Positions 44,905-54,471 of a stretch of DNA of 64,000 bases are shown in pieces. The notes under the pieces were generated by a model. It made no database searches. It was not told the DNA's origin and was given only the letters and a program-made list of their open reading frames with translations. Within the stretch, counting starts at the first letter, position 1; each line of letters begins with the position of its first letter. The position numbers were made by a program, and so were the translations under genes. The DNA comes from Aurantibacter_A sp039941195 (lineage in GTDB: Bacteria; Bacteroidota; Bacteroidia; Flavobacteriales; Flavobacteriaceae): the NCBI RefSeq assembly GCF_039941195.1, contig NZ_JBDVFA010000063.1:20552-84551 (forward strand), given 5' to 3'.

Positions 44905-45747
44905 TTATTTCGCACTTATATCTGCGGGTTTCTGAATACTAGCTAACTCTTTGTCTAGTTTTTCAATTAAACTATTTGCTTTATCGGCAAACTCAGTTTC
45001 AGGAAAATTCTTTAACAATGTGGCATAAGCCGTTTTTGTTGTTTCAACTCGTTGTCTTTTTACAAAATCGTAACTATTCATTGCTAGATTAGCATTGGCT
45101 TCAACTCTGTAATAAAGTGCTTCTTCTCTATAAATTGATCCCGGATGGTCCGAAATAAAATTATCAAAAGCAGCAACGGCTGTTTTCAATAAATCGTATT
45201 GAAACTTTCCTAGTTTATTATATTGCTTAGCAATTTCAAATGCTTTACGTTCTTTTTTAGTTGTTAATTCCATCGCCATTTTATTGGCTTCTTCAAAATA
45301 TTCAGACTCACCAAAAGTATTAATAAAGTTCTGTAGCTTTACTAAGGCCTTATCGGTATCTGTTTGATCTAGTGAATAATTTGGTGAAAGTTCGTAATAA
45401 CTTTTAGCTCCCATAAAAGCAGCTTCTGGCACCTTATCACTTTTAGGATATTGTTTTAAAAAACGCTCAAATTGATACCCCGACATATTGTAATCTTTTC
45501 TTTGAAAGTAGGTATCTGCTAAAAAGTACATTACACGCTCACCTTGCGGTTTACCAGCATATTTAGGAGCAATTTGTTCGAACAAACGGTTGGCTCGTTT
45601 AAAATCTTTTTCTTCATAATATTTTTGTGCCAGGTCATACTTTGGCTTAACATCTTCGTTTTTGAGTACCTTTTGGTATTCACTACAAGAAGCTAAAGTG
45701 ATGATAGCAAACATAAAAAGAAGTAAGTGCCTCATTTTTAAAAACAT
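44905..45747 (-). CDS. bamD: Outer-membrane assembly lipoprotein BamD
   Basis: 280 residues with lipoprotein signal (LLLFMFAIITLASCSE; lipobox LASC). TPR-like repeats follow (YDLAQKYYEEKDFKRANRLFEQIAPKY, FERFLKQYPKSDKVPEAAFMGAKSYY). It is part of the BAM complex that folds outer-membrane barrels. A consensus -7 element lies just upstream (45752-45759), consistent with a transcription start for the bamD-rpoZ-coaBC-porD-recN series. Confidence 0.92.
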   Translation of the reverse strand: MFLKMRHLLLFMFAIITLASCSEYQKVLKNEDVKPKYDLAQKYYEEKDFKRANRLFEQIAPKYAGKPQGERVMYFLADTYFQRKDYNMSGYQFERFLKQYPKSDKVPEAAFMGAKSYYELSPNYSLDQTDTDKALVKLQNFINTFGESEYFEEANKMAMELTTKKERKAFEIAKQYNKLGKFQYDLLKTAVAAFDNFISDHPGSIYREEALYYRVEANANLAMNSYDFVKRQRVETTKTAYATLLKNFPETEFADKANSLIEKLDKELASIQKPADISAK

Positions 45748-45751
45748 TTTG

Positions 45752-45759
45752 CAAAATTA
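45752..45759 (-). promoter_or_regulatory. Bacteroidota-type -7 promoter element for bamD operon
   Basis: Minus-strand TAATTTTGC fits TAnnTTTG exactly. It lies only 5-12 bases upstream of the ATG at 45747, which would make the leader very short or absent; if real, the transcript is nearly leaderless. Confidence 0.4.
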
Positions 45760-45805
45760 GTAATTATAGTTGGGTTTAAAAAACATTTTCGAAAACCGAA
45801 TTTAG

Positions 45806-45829
45806 ACCCATTTCTTCAATGAAATGGGT
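45806..45829 (-). terminator. Terminator-like hairpin after dapA
   Basis: ACCCATTTC (45806-45814) and GAAATGGGT (45821-45829) form a perfect 9-bp stem with a six-base loop, 40 bases past the dapA stop. The T-rich tract lies on the plus side, so termination on the minus strand may be weak. Confidence 0.5.
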
Positions 45830-45868
45830 ATTTTAATAAACTTTAACTTTCGAAATTGAGATATGTCT

Positions 45869-46759
45869 TTATGCAGTAATCTTTGCAAAGGGCTTAATAA
45901 ATGTAGAAAGTTGAGATTTTAAACTAGGTGTAGCTTCTATTAAAGGTAGACGCACCACTGCATTGGACAGTCCTAATTGCTCAAAAATACCTTTAATACC
46001 TGCGGGGTTTCCTTCATTAAAAATTAAATTCATTCCGTCCTGAAGTTCATAATGTAATTCATAAGCTTTGGCTGCATTTCCTTCTAAAGCAAAATTTATC
46101 ATATTCGAAAATGCTACGGGAACACCTTGACCCAATACCGATATTACCCCAGAACCTCCTGCCAAAACAGTTGGTAGCGCTGTAATATCATCACCTGAAA
46201 TCACCATAAAATCAGCTGGTTTCCGTTTAATAATTTCTTGTACTTGCACCATATCACCCGAAGCCTCTTTAATTCCAATAATATTATCAAAATCATGGGC
46301 TAACCTCAAGCTAGTCTCAGGCAACATATTACTACCTGTTCTACCTGGCACATTATACAAGATAATAGGCTTGTTGGTTACTTCTGAAATCGCTTTAAAA
46401 TGTTGATATATTCCTTCCTGTGTTGGTTTATTATAATAAGGAGAAACAGAAAGAATAGCAGCAAAATCATCAGATTCAAAAGACTTTATTTCATCTACAA
46501 TTCTATATGTACTATTTCCACCAATACCTAACACAAGTGGTAAACGACCTGCATTTGCCTCTACAACAATATCCATAACCTGCATCTTCTCTGCCTTGTT
46601 AAGCGTTACAGACTCTCCTGTTGTTCCTAAAACAACTAAATAATCTACACCACCATCAATACAAAAATTAACTATGCGTGTTAATGCTTGTGTGTCAATA
46701 GACAAATCTTGATTAAAAGGGGTAACCAAGGCTACTCCAGTTCCTACCAATTCTTTCAT
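45869..46759 (-). CDS. dapA: 4-hydroxy-tetrahydrodipicolinate synthase
   Basis: 296 residues. The class-I aldolase barrel has GTGVALVTPFNQDLSID, the GTTGES loop, the catalytic Tyr in ILYNVPGRTGSNM and the Schiff-base Lys in IIGIKEASGD. GDDITALPTVLAGGSGVIS also fits. It starts lysine/meso-diaminopimelate synthesis. The start overlaps the DUF6913 stop by one base. Confidence 0.96.
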   Translation of the reverse strand: MKELVGTGVALVTPFNQDLSIDTQALTRIVNFCIDGGVDYLVVLGTTGESVTLNKAEKMQVMDIVVEANAGRLPLVLGIGGNSTYRIVDEIKSFESDDFAAILSVSPYYNKPTQEGIYQHFKAISEVTNKPIILYNVPGRTGSNMLPETSLRLAHDFDNIIGIKEASGDMVQVQEIIKRKPADFMVISGDDITALPTVLAGGSGVISVLGQGVPVAFSNMINFALEGNAAKAYELHYELQDGMNLIFNEGNPAGIKGIFEQLGLSNAVVRLPLIEATPSLKSQLSTFIKPFAKITA

Positions 46760-47289
46760 TATATTTCGTTTAGTACACCCAGGTACTTTTTTAGTTCTGA
46801 CTTAAAAATTTTGAATTCCTTTAACGGAGAATCCAAAATAATGTCGTTATATATTTGATCAACTTCTTTAAAACCAACACGCACTCTTGCTTTAGTTTTT
46901 ACGCTCATTAATTGAATCATAAGGCTTTCTCTATTGTAATAATTAACCAATAAATCATACTCCCTACTCAAAAATTCATGCACATAGCTATTCTCAATAT
47001 CGCCATTCCAGCCTAAGTCTTTATCAGAAAAGACCGGGGTTGAATATGGAGAATTCTTATCATAAAAATTCTTGTATCCTATTATTTTAACAGCATTTGG
47101 CCGCAATTTATAATCCTCAACAAACTCATAAAACAAATTAGCATCATCAAAATTATCCAAATCAACTATACATGCCAAAGAAGTTATCCCTTGTGTACGT
47201 TGTACTGCTGGCATCGGTTTACTCAATTCCTCTTTTAGAAATTTTTCTGCCGATCTATGCTTAAATTTATCTTTTATTCCCTTAAACAT
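46759..47289 (-). CDS. Conserved flavobacterial protein (DUF6913-like)
   Basis: 176 residues, cytoplasmic, no recognised catalytic motif. It has a basic start (FKGIKDKFKHRSAEKFLKEE) and a central alpha/beta part (GITSLACIVDLDNFDDA, VKIIGYKNFYDK, EYDLLVNYYNRESLM). This gene precedes dapA in many Flavobacteriaceae and is co-translated with it here. Function unknown. Confidence 0.75.
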   Translation of the reverse strand: MFKGIKDKFKHRSAEKFLKEELSKPMPAVQRTQGITSLACIVDLDNFDDANLFYEFVEDYKLRPNAVKIIGYKNFYDKNSPYSTPVFSDKDLGWNGDIENSYVHEFLSREYDLLVNYYNRESLMIQLMSVKTKARVRVGFKEVDQIYNDIILDSPLKEFKIFKSELKKYLGVLNEI

Positions 47290-47334
47290 GTATTTTTACA
47301 TTTTGAACAATCACACAAATGTAAAGAATTCTAC

Positions 47335-48126
47335 ATGCAATTCTCATACGAAGATAAACAGTCCACTTTTTTTAAAATAAAACAAATTGTTGTATTTGTA
47401 ACAATTTGTTTAGCTACATCTTGCTCGCCCAATAAAACTTCTTTAAATACTGTTGCCGGCAAAGAAATAACTATCGATAGTTCATTTACCATTGATGTTG
47501 AAATTGAAAGCTTCATAAAACCCTATTACAATAGAATAAATTCGGTTTTAGATAGCACTTTATCTTATACCCCTAAAATGCTTAGCAAAGGTGATGGCCG
47601 ATACAATAGTTCGTTAGGAAATTTAATGGCCGAAATTTTACTAGAACAGTCGAATCCGATTTTTACTTCACGAACTGGCAAAACCGTAGATTTCGCATTG
47701 TTTAACCATGGTGGAATACGTTCTATAATATCAAAAGGAAATATTTCAGCGCGAACAGCTTATGAAGTAATGCCTTTTGAAAACGCCATTATTATTGTTG
47801 AATTAAGTGGCAAATCTATTCAAAAATTAGTGCAATACGTAATTGACTACGATAGTCCACATCCCGTTGCAGGTATTCAAATAACAATTAATAAAAATAA
47901 TACGCCAAAAGAAATTAAAATTCAAGGCACACCTTTAGACCCGAATAGAAATTATTTTGTGGCAACCAGCAGTTATTTAGTAACCGGAGGTGACAATATG
48001 GTATTTTTTAAAGATGGCTTGTCATTTACTGACATTGATTATTCTATTCGAAATTCAATGATTGATTATTTTAAGAAAATAGATACCATCAAAACTACAG
48101 TAGATAATAGAGTTATTAAGTTATAA
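47335..48126 (+). CDS. 5'-nucleotidase C-terminal-domain lipoprotein (half of split UshA-like enzyme)
   Basis: ATG 47335 (263 residues) gives a lipoprotein signal ending CLATSCSPN; a start at 47257 would overlap the divergent gene. The rest is one 5'-nucleotidase C-terminal domain. It has NHGGIRSIISKGNISARTAYEVMPFEN (over 27 residues around 125-150) and the substrate-binding Phe/Tyr block YFVATSSYLVTGGDNM. The catalytic metallophosphatase domain is absent here and is encoded next, five bases downstream. Together they would form a two-chain periplasmic nucleotidase. Confidence 0.88.
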   Translation: MQFSYEDKQSTFFKIKQIVVFVTICLATSCSPNKTSLNTVAGKEITIDSSFTIDVEIESFIKPYYNRINSVLDSTLSYTPKMLSKGDGRYNSSLGNLMAEILLEQSNPIFTSRTGKTVDFALFNHGGIRSIISKGNISARTAYEVMPFENAIIIVELSGKSIQKLVQYVIDYDSPHPVAGIQITINKNNTPKEIKIQGTPLDPNRNYFVATSSYLVTGGDNMVFFKDGLSFTDIDYSIRNSMIDYFKKIDTIKTTVDNRVIKL

Positions 48127-48131
48127 CAGTT

Positions 48132-49043
48132 ATGGAAAGAAGAAAATTTATAAAAAAAACTACAGCCGCGAGCACACTTATTGGTTTAGGCGGACTTTCT
48201 TTAAACGCTTGTAACACTGACTTAGAAAAACACATTACTATATTACATACTAATGATGTTCACAGTCATATTGATGCTTTTCCAAAAAGTCATAGCAAAT
48301 TTCCAAACCTAGGTGGCTTAGCACGCAGAGCCTCATTAGTTGAACAAATACGACAAGAAAATTCTAACACCTTACTTTTTGATGCCGGAGATATTTTTCA
48401 AGGCACCCCCTACTTCAACTTTTATGGAGGGGAACTCGAATTCAAATTGATGAGTAAATTAAAATATGACGCTGCTACAATTGGTAATCATGACTTTGAT
48501 AATGGTTTAGAAGGTCTCCTTGCGCAAATGCCACACGCAACTTTTAAAATGTTATCCGCCAATTATGATTTCTCAAATACTATTATGGACGGACATACGA
48601 AGCCATATCATATTTATGAAGTTGATGGGTTAAAAATTGGCGTATATGGGGTAGGTATTCATTTGGATGGCTTAGTAACTCAAAAGCTATACCAAGAAAC
48701 TAAATATTTAGATCCTTATGAAATTGCTCAAGATATAGAGCGTAAACTAAAACTAGAAGACCATTGCGATTTAGTTATTTGTCTATCGCATATAGGTTAT
48801 GATTATAAAAATGAAAATCGACCTTCGGATATAGGTTTAGCAGCTAAAACTGATTATACAGACTTAATAATTGGTGGACATACGCATACTTTTTTAGACA
48901 AACCAACCATTGTAAAAAATAGAAAAGGCAACGATATTTTAGTAAACCAAGCAGGTTGTTATGGCATTAATTTAGGTAGAATAGACTTCTATTTTGACGA
49001 TGCTAAAAATAAAGTAGCCAATGGAGTAAGTATTGCCGTTTAA
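48132..49043 (+). CDS. Metallophosphatase-domain 5'-nucleotidase (catalytic half of split UshA-like enzyme)
   Basis: 303 residues. The twin-arginine-like start MERRKFIKKTTAASTLIG is followed by a lipobox-like LSLNACN. The calcineurin-like metal motifs are complete: ILHTNDVHSHID, LLFDAGDIFQGTP, ATIGNHDFDNG, VICLSHIGYD and IIGGHTHTFLD. It has no C-terminal nucleotide-binding domain, which is the separate preceding gene. The order is reversed compared with the single-chain enzyme. It hydrolyses periplasmic nucleotides or UDP-sugars by family. Confidence 0.9.
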   Translation: MERRKFIKKTTAASTLIGLGGLSLNACNTDLEKHITILHTNDVHSHIDAFPKSHSKFPNLGGLARRASLVEQIRQENSNTLLFDAGDIFQGTPYFNFYGGELEFKLMSKLKYDAATIGNHDFDNGLEGLLAQMPHATFKMLSANYDFSNTIMDGHTKPYHIYEVDGLKIGVYGVGIHLDGLVTQKLYQETKYLDPYEIAQDIERKLKLEDHCDLVICLSHIGYDYKNENRPSDIGLAAKTDYTDLIIGGHTHTFLDKPTIVKNRKGNDILVNQAGCYGINLGRIDFYFDDAKNKVANGVSIAV

Positions 49044-49342
49044 TTTTTTAGTACGTATTCTACAATTTCTTTGAGTTCTTCCGCTAAGCTTAGTTTTGGA
49101 AAAGGTTTTCCTGCTTTACGATACCAATAACCAGCATTAAATTCATCACCTTCTTTACGGTGAAGATAAGCGTGTATCCAACTTCCCATAGTATTATACA
49201 TGTCTTGTGCTATGTTATGTGAAGATTCCCAATCATCTTTCGCATCAAACCATAAAGCTTTTAAACTATCTGGCCAGTTTTTAGGTGGAGTTTCGCTATT
49301 TAATGAAAGTTGAAACTCAGAATATTCTCTGGGTATACTCAT
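49040..49342 (-). CDS. Small conserved hypothetical protein
   Basis: 100 residues, soluble. The pattern W-E-S-S-H-x-I-A-Q-D, then GSWIHAYLHRKEGDEFNAGYWYRKAGK, is a recurring motif of a bacterial family whose function I do not know; the His residues could bind metal. The end overlaps the nucleotidase gene on the opposite strand by four bases. Confidence 0.7.
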   Translation of the reverse strand: MSIPREYSEFQLSLNSETPPKNWPDSLKALWFDAKDDWESSHNIAQDMYNTMGSWIHAYLHRKEGDEFNAGYWYRKAGKPFPKLSLAEELKEIVEYVLKN

Positions 49343-49470
49343 TAGTAAGAGATTTTATTATTGGCGGTTACAAAGATAGATACTCTTGACAAAAATATAT
49401 TGTTCAATTTGCCGTTAAAAAAACACCAAAACCACAATACTTTCAGTTGTACACCCCTACCAACCAAAAA

Positions 49471-52400
49471 ATGAAAAAATTATTAATCTCACTTCTTTTT
49501 ATTCTTTCAAGCACGCACTTTTTTGGACAATGTCCTACTTCAGGTCTTATAATAAATAATCAACAAGACATTGATTCCTTTGCAATAAACTACCCAAATT
49601 GCACCGAATTATCCCAAAACCTTTTAATTCAAGGAGCAGGAATAAACAATTTAAATGGCTTATCACAGATAACTTCGATTACGGGTAATCTTATAATAGG
49701 AGGTTTTAATTTAGGCACTTCGATTACCAATTTATCTGGACTTGATAATCTTGAAATCATAACAGGAAAGCTAGACATTAATCGAAACTCAAATTTGGAG
49801 ACATTAGCTGGACTTTCTAAATTAACTGAAGTCGGTAGTACCCAAGTCGGAAGTGGAATTTCAATAAGTTTAAACCCTTCTTTACTAAATTTAAATGGCC
49901 TAAACGGGTTAAATAGGGTAAACAATAGTTTTAACATACAGAATAATGTTTCATTGACAACTATTGATGCTCTTGCAAATCTAAACACCTTAATACTTGG
50001 AAATTTTCTAACCTTAACCATACAAGGCAATAATTCATTAACCAGCTTAACGGGTCTTGAAGGTATTAGTATGATTAGTGGAGGTTTAGTTATTAGTGGA
50101 GATAACTTGACCAATTTGAACGGATTAAACAATTTAGCTACAATAACCACTAGGTTAGCAATTGCAAATTGCTCATCATTAATAAACTTTGAAGGCTTAA
50201 ATGCATTGGAAAGTATAGGTGGAGATTTACAAATAGAAACCAATTCTTCCCTTCTTAATTTACAAGGTTTCGATTCATTAAACAGTATTTCAGGTAATGT
50301 TAGAATCGCACATAATGGTGAAATGCAAAATTTTAATGGTGGTCAAAATTTAGTTTTAATTGATGGAGATTTTACAATATTTAATAACGAAAAATTAGCT
50401 GATTTCTCAGGGCTCGGAAATTTATCGACAATCAACGGAAATGTTGAAATTAAATCTAATGAAGTACTACAGAACCTATCAGGACTTTCTTCATTAAACA
50501 CAATTAATCAAGAATTACAAATTCGCGATAATCCTGCAATAGCAAGCTTAGTTGGTTTGGAATCCTTAGAGTTTATCGGACTAGACCTTCAAATAAACAT
50601 CAACCCTAACCTTCAAAATTTAAACGGACTTAATAATTTACAGACCGTAACACGTCATTTAGAAGTTTCGCAAAATAATAGTATAACAAATATTGCGGCA
50701 TTAAATAATCTGGAAACAATTGGAGGTGATTTAAGTGTAAGCCAAAATCCTTTGTTGTTAAATCTAATCGGCTTAGAGAAAATCACTGAAATCGGCCGAA
50801 ATATGTATATTGGTTACAATACTTCATTGTCAAATTTAACTGGTTTAAATAATTTAGAATCTATTATTTCAAGTTCAAATATTAATAATAATACAGCCTT
50901 AAAATCCTTAGATGGCCTTTCTTCACTCAAAACTGTTAACGCCTTTGAATTTGAAGTTTCAAATAACACGGAACTTACAAATATCAATGCTCTCGAAAAT
51001 TTAGCTCAGATAAATGGTGATTTAATTTTACAAAATAATGATTCGATAGTAGACTTTTCGGGTCTAGAATCTCTTAATTATATCGCTGGTGATTTGATAA
51101 TAAAAGAAAATGAAAAATTACAAAGTTTATCGGGAATTCAAAATATAGACAACCAATCTATAGTAAGTGTAGCAATTGAAAATAATCCTACCCTATCAAC
51201 TTGTGAGGCATTAAGCATATGCAATTATTTAAGCAATTCAGGTCCAAGAAGTATTGTTAACAATAAACTAGGGTGTAATACCGAGGTGGAAATATTAAAT
51301 CGATGCGATGGCGCTCTAAATCTTATAACTGGACAAATATTATATGACGAAATTGGCGACGGTTGCGACCCAACTGATTATCCTGTTCAAAATCGTCTTG
51401 TACAAGCTACTAATGGCTCAAAAGTATTTTCTAATGTTACTGATAGCACAGGCACATTTAATATTTTTGTTTCGGAAGGAAGTTACGCCATTTCTAGTTT
51501 TTTAGATGAAGATATTTTTACAACTTCACCGCCAGACTATTATTCCACCTTTGAGAATTTAGTAGCAAAAGACACCATTAATTTTTGTGTATCAAAATTA
51601 ATCGAAGCTAAAGATGTTCAAATTACAATTCTACCGCTCACTGAAGCAAGACCCGGTTTTACAACAAGTTACAGTATAAACTTTGACAACAAGGGCACTG
51701 AAACAATTTCAGGCGATGTTGCAATTCAATACGATAATAGTAAATTAACTTTTCTAGAAGCCAGCGAAACCATTTTATCACAAACACAAAACACTGTTGC
51801 TTTTAATTATAATGATTTAAAACCTTTTGAATCTAGAACTATAAATGTAGCCTTTACTCTACTCGCACCACCAACTGCAAATATTGATGAGATTATTAAA
51901 TTTACTGGAAGAATTAATCCAGTTAACAACGATTATTTACCAGAGGATAATATTTTTCAATTAGAGCAAACCTTAGTTGGTTCGTATGATCCAAACGACA
52001 TTTTAGTGGTCGAAGGAGATTCAATTTCAATAGAAGATAAAGACAAGTATCTCAACTATATTATAAGGTTTCAAAATACTGGTACTGCCTCAGCAATTAA
52101 TGTGAGCGTTACACATGAATTAGATTCTAATTTAGATTGGTCTTCTTTTACTTTTTTATCCTCTAGCCATACCAATACAACAACTGTTGAGAATGGTAAT
52201 GATATAACCTTCTTGTTCGAAGACATCAATTTACCGGATAGCAATTCTAACGAGGTCGAAAGTCATGGTTATATAGCCTTTAAAATAAAACCTAAATCTG
52301 CTATTCAAATTGGTAACATTATTTCTGGAAATGCTGAAATCTATTTTGATTTTAATCCTGCAATTGTAACAAATACAGTAACCACTGAAATTGTTCAAGA

Positions 52401-53643
52401 TTCAGACCTTCCCATACAGGTGTCTGTATCAAATTATGCTAATATAAATTGCAACGGCGAGAGCAACGGAGTGCTCGAAGTGAATGCCAGTGGAGGTATT
52501 CAGCCTTATACTTATGAATTGTTTGACGCAAACAACACTCTTATAAATAGCAGCCCAAATTACGTATTCACTGAACTTCCACCAGGTCAGTACTCGGTCA
52601 TGGTCAATGATGCTAATCTAACTCAAGAACAAAGTTCCTTAATTACAATTTCGGAACCTGAAATCTTAACTGCATCTTCTGCAATAAATGGGTTGACTTG
52701 TTTTAATAGCAATGATGGTCAAGCCACTTTAATGGCTACCGGCGGCACTGCTCCATATGAGTTTTCTATAGACTCAGGAAATACTTTTCAAACAAGCGCT
52801 AGTTTTGAGAATTTAGATGCCGGATCTTATTCTGGCATTGTGCGGGACGCCAATGGCTGTCAAGCCGAATTAGTTTTTGAAATAAATCAAGGATCAGAAA
52901 TAAATAATTGTAGTGCTTTTTCATTGCCTTTAGATAATTTTAAAATACAAGTAACCAGCGAAACCTGTGCTTCGAGCAATAATGGTTCAATACTAATAAC
53001 AGCTGCAGAAAATCACAATTATTCAGTCACACTAAAAACCGAGAACAGTACAATTGATAAGACATTTAGCACGTTTACAAGTTTTCAAAATCTAGAAGCT
53101 GACAACTACGAAATATGCATAAAAGTTATAAGTGAAACTGAATATGAAAAATGCTTTACGGTAAAAGTTACCGAACCTGAAAAGCTTATAGTTCAATCTG
53201 ATATAGATCCTTCCGGTAAATTGGTAACATTAAAAATGCAAGGTGCAAACAAATACAATATCGACATAAACGACACTAAATACTCAACCACGGATAATAG
53301 CATAACAATCCCTCTTTCATCAGAAAATAATTCAATTTCCGTAACAACCGACATTGAGTGTCAAGGGCAACATACCGAAACAATTCTTTCAACTTATGAC
53401 AAAGTTTCAGTATATCCGAATCCTGTTGAAAATGGCGAAGTAAGCATTCATTTACCTAATAGTAGCGATAAAGAAGTACTACTCACCTTATTTTCTATTA
53501 ACGGAAAACGGGTATTGGAAAAAATTGAGAAAACCGAAAATGGTGTTATTAAATTGAATATGGACGGAATACCTTCTGGAATTCATACCCTTATCATATC
53601 TACAGTATCATCGAACGACAGAGTCAAAATCATTATAAAGTAA
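49471..53643 (+). CDS. T9SS-secreted giant protein with receptor L-domain-like leucine-rich repeats
   Basis: ATG 49471 (1390 residues) gives the signal peptide MKKLLISLLFILSSTHFFGQ; a TTG at 49447 is less likely. Residues ~25-600 are repeats of the form LxGLxxLxxIxGxLxIxxNxxL, as in receptor-L domains. A carboxypeptidase-regulatory-like module (~610-680, GQILYDEIGDGCDP) follows, then the VGSYDPNDILV domain (~840-975, DUF7619-like). Two SprB-like repeats (~985-1150) and a T9SS type A tail (last ~75 residues, VYPNPVENGEVSIHL ... IPSGIHTLIIS) end the protein. It is probably displayed at the surface or released and binds a ligand through the L repeats. The next gene overlaps by one base. Confidence 0.88.
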   Translation: MKKLLISLLFILSSTHFFGQCPTSGLIINNQQDIDSFAINYPNCTELSQNLLIQGAGINNLNGLSQITSITGNLIIGGFNLGTSITNLSGLDNLEIITGKLDINRNSNLETLAGLSKLTEVGSTQVGSGISISLNPSLLNLNGLNGLNRVNNSFNIQNNVSLTTIDALANLNTLILGNFLTLTIQGNNSLTSLTGLEGISMISGGLVISGDNLTNLNGLNNLATITTRLAIANCSSLINFEGLNALESIGGDLQIETNSSLLNLQGFDSLNSISGNVRIAHNGEMQNFNGGQNLVLIDGDFTIFNNEKLADFSGLGNLSTINGNVEIKSNEVLQNLSGLSSLNTINQELQIRDNPAIASLVGLESLEFIGLDLQININPNLQNLNGLNNLQTVTRHLEVSQNNSITNIAALNNLETIGGDLSVSQNPLLLNLIGLEKITEIGRNMYIGYNTSLSNLTGLNNLESIISSSNINNNTALKSLDGLSSLKTVNAFEFEVSNNTELTNINALENLAQINGDLILQNNDSIVDFSGLESLNYIAGDLIIKENEKLQSLSGIQNIDNQSIVSVAIENNPTLSTCEALSICNYLSNSGPRSIVNNKLGCNTEVEILNRCDGALNLITGQILYDEIGDGCDPTDYPVQNRLVQATNGSKVFSNVTDSTGTFNIFVSEGSYAISSFLDEDIFTTSPPDYYSTFENLVAKDTINFCVSKLIEAKDVQITILPLTEARPGFTTSYSINFDNKGTETISGDVAIQYDNSKLTFLEASETILSQTQNTVAFNYNDLKPFESRTINVAFTLLAPPTANIDEIIKFTGRINPVNNDYLPEDNIFQLEQTLVGSYDPNDILVVEGDSISIEDKDKYLNYIIRFQNTGTASAINVSVTHELDSNLDWSSFTFLSSSHTNTTTVENGNDITFLFEDINLPDSNSNEVESHGYIAFKIKPKSAIQIGNIISGNAEIYFDFNPAIVTNTVTTEIVQDSDLPIQVSVSNYANINCNGESNGVLEVNASGGIQPYTYELFDANNTLINSSPNYVFTELPPGQYSVMVNDANLTQEQSSLITISEPEILTASSAINGLTCFNSNDGQATLMATGGTAPYEFSIDSGNTFQTSASFENLDAGSYSGIVRDANGCQAELVFEINQGSEINNCSAFSLPLDNFKIQVTSETCASSNNGSILITAAENHNYSVTLKTENSTIDKTFSTFTSFQNLEADNYEICIKVISETEYEKCFTVKVTEPEKLIVQSDIDPSGKLVTLKMQGANKYNIDINDTKYSTTDNSITIPLSSENNSISVTTDIECQGQHTETILSTYDKVSVYPNPVENGEVSIHLPNSSDKEVLLTLFSINGKRVLEKIEKTENGVIKLNMDGIPSGIHTLIISTVSSNDRVKIIIK

Positions 53644-54353
53644 TGGACATGCGAACTTTTAAAAAATATAATTTAAGTATAGTACTCCTGCTAATTATTT
53701 GGTCTTGTAATAAATCAGATAATTCCAAACCAGAAGAATTAGTAAACAATCCAATCGCTGCAATTTTAACTTTTCCAGAGGACAATACCGAATGTAATGA
53801 AGGGGTGATTATTAACGATACTGAAAGTCGTGTAAACTTTCAATGGAACGATACTGAATTCACTGACAACTATACGGTTGTCCTCAAAAATTTAGATACC
53901 GATATAATTTTTGAAACAGAAAGCACATCCAATTCAGTCGAAATAATTATTGAAAGAAGTACCTCATACCAATGGTATGTAATATCAAAATCAGAAAGTA
54001 GTGATGTAACCGCCAAAAGTGATTTATGGCAATTCTATAATGCTGGCAATGGATCAGTTTACTATGTTCCCTTTCCAGCGGATGTTTTGGCCCCCGAAAA
54101 TGGTAGTACTATTTCTGCATTAGGAAACAAAATATTTTTAGAATGGAATACCGATGATCTTGACAATGACCTCAAGCAATACGAAGTTTTTTTAGGGACC
54201 GAAAATACTGCAACCGAAAGCTTAGGTTTTGTAAACGAAAATAAATTTGAGGTGAACGTAGTATCGGGAACAGAATATTTCTGGATGATAAAATCAATAG
54301 ATGAAGCAGGAAATATATCCAATTCAGAGGTGTTCAACTTTTTGGTTAATTAG
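53643..54353 (+). CDS. Lipoprotein with fibronectin-III-like domains
   Basis: 236 residues. The signal (KYNLSIVLLLIIWSCNKS) has a lipobox-like I-W-S-C. Two beta domains follow, the second reading FLEWNTDDLDNDLKQYEVFLGT ... YFWMIKSIDEAGNISNSEVF, a typical Fn3-like ending. It starts at the last base of the stop of the 1390-residue gene (TAATG), so the two are co-translated; the lipoprotein may anchor or accept the secreted partner at the outer membrane. Confidence 0.78.
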   Translation: MDMRTFKKYNLSIVLLLIIWSCNKSDNSKPEELVNNPIAAILTFPEDNTECNEGVIINDTESRVNFQWNDTEFTDNYTVVLKNLDTDIIFETESTSNSVEIIIERSTSYQWYVISKSESSDVTAKSDLWQFYNAGNGSVYYVPFPADVLAPENGSTISALGNKIFLEWNTDDLDNDLKQYEVFLGTENTATESLGFVNENKFEVNVVSGTEYFWMIKSIDEAGNISNSEVFNFLVN

Positions 54354-54471
54354 TGAAAGTTTGATAACATCAACTTTGATGATGTTTTATATTTTATAAG
54401 GAAGTTCTTCTTTGTCTTCCTTTGCGTTAAAAGTCATTTTCAGTATCTTCCTTCCAACTTTATTTAGTTAA

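Noticed and set aside
47335..49043. Pseudogene by frameshift of a nucleotidase
   Set aside because: The two halves are in reversed order and each has its own signal sequence and complete motifs, so a simple frameshift cannot explain them.
49629..50243. Long minus-strand reading frame inside the giant L-domain gene
   Set aside because: It mirrors the repeat pattern of the plus-strand gene; the peptide has no sensible domain and the plus frame has clear domains and signal peptide.
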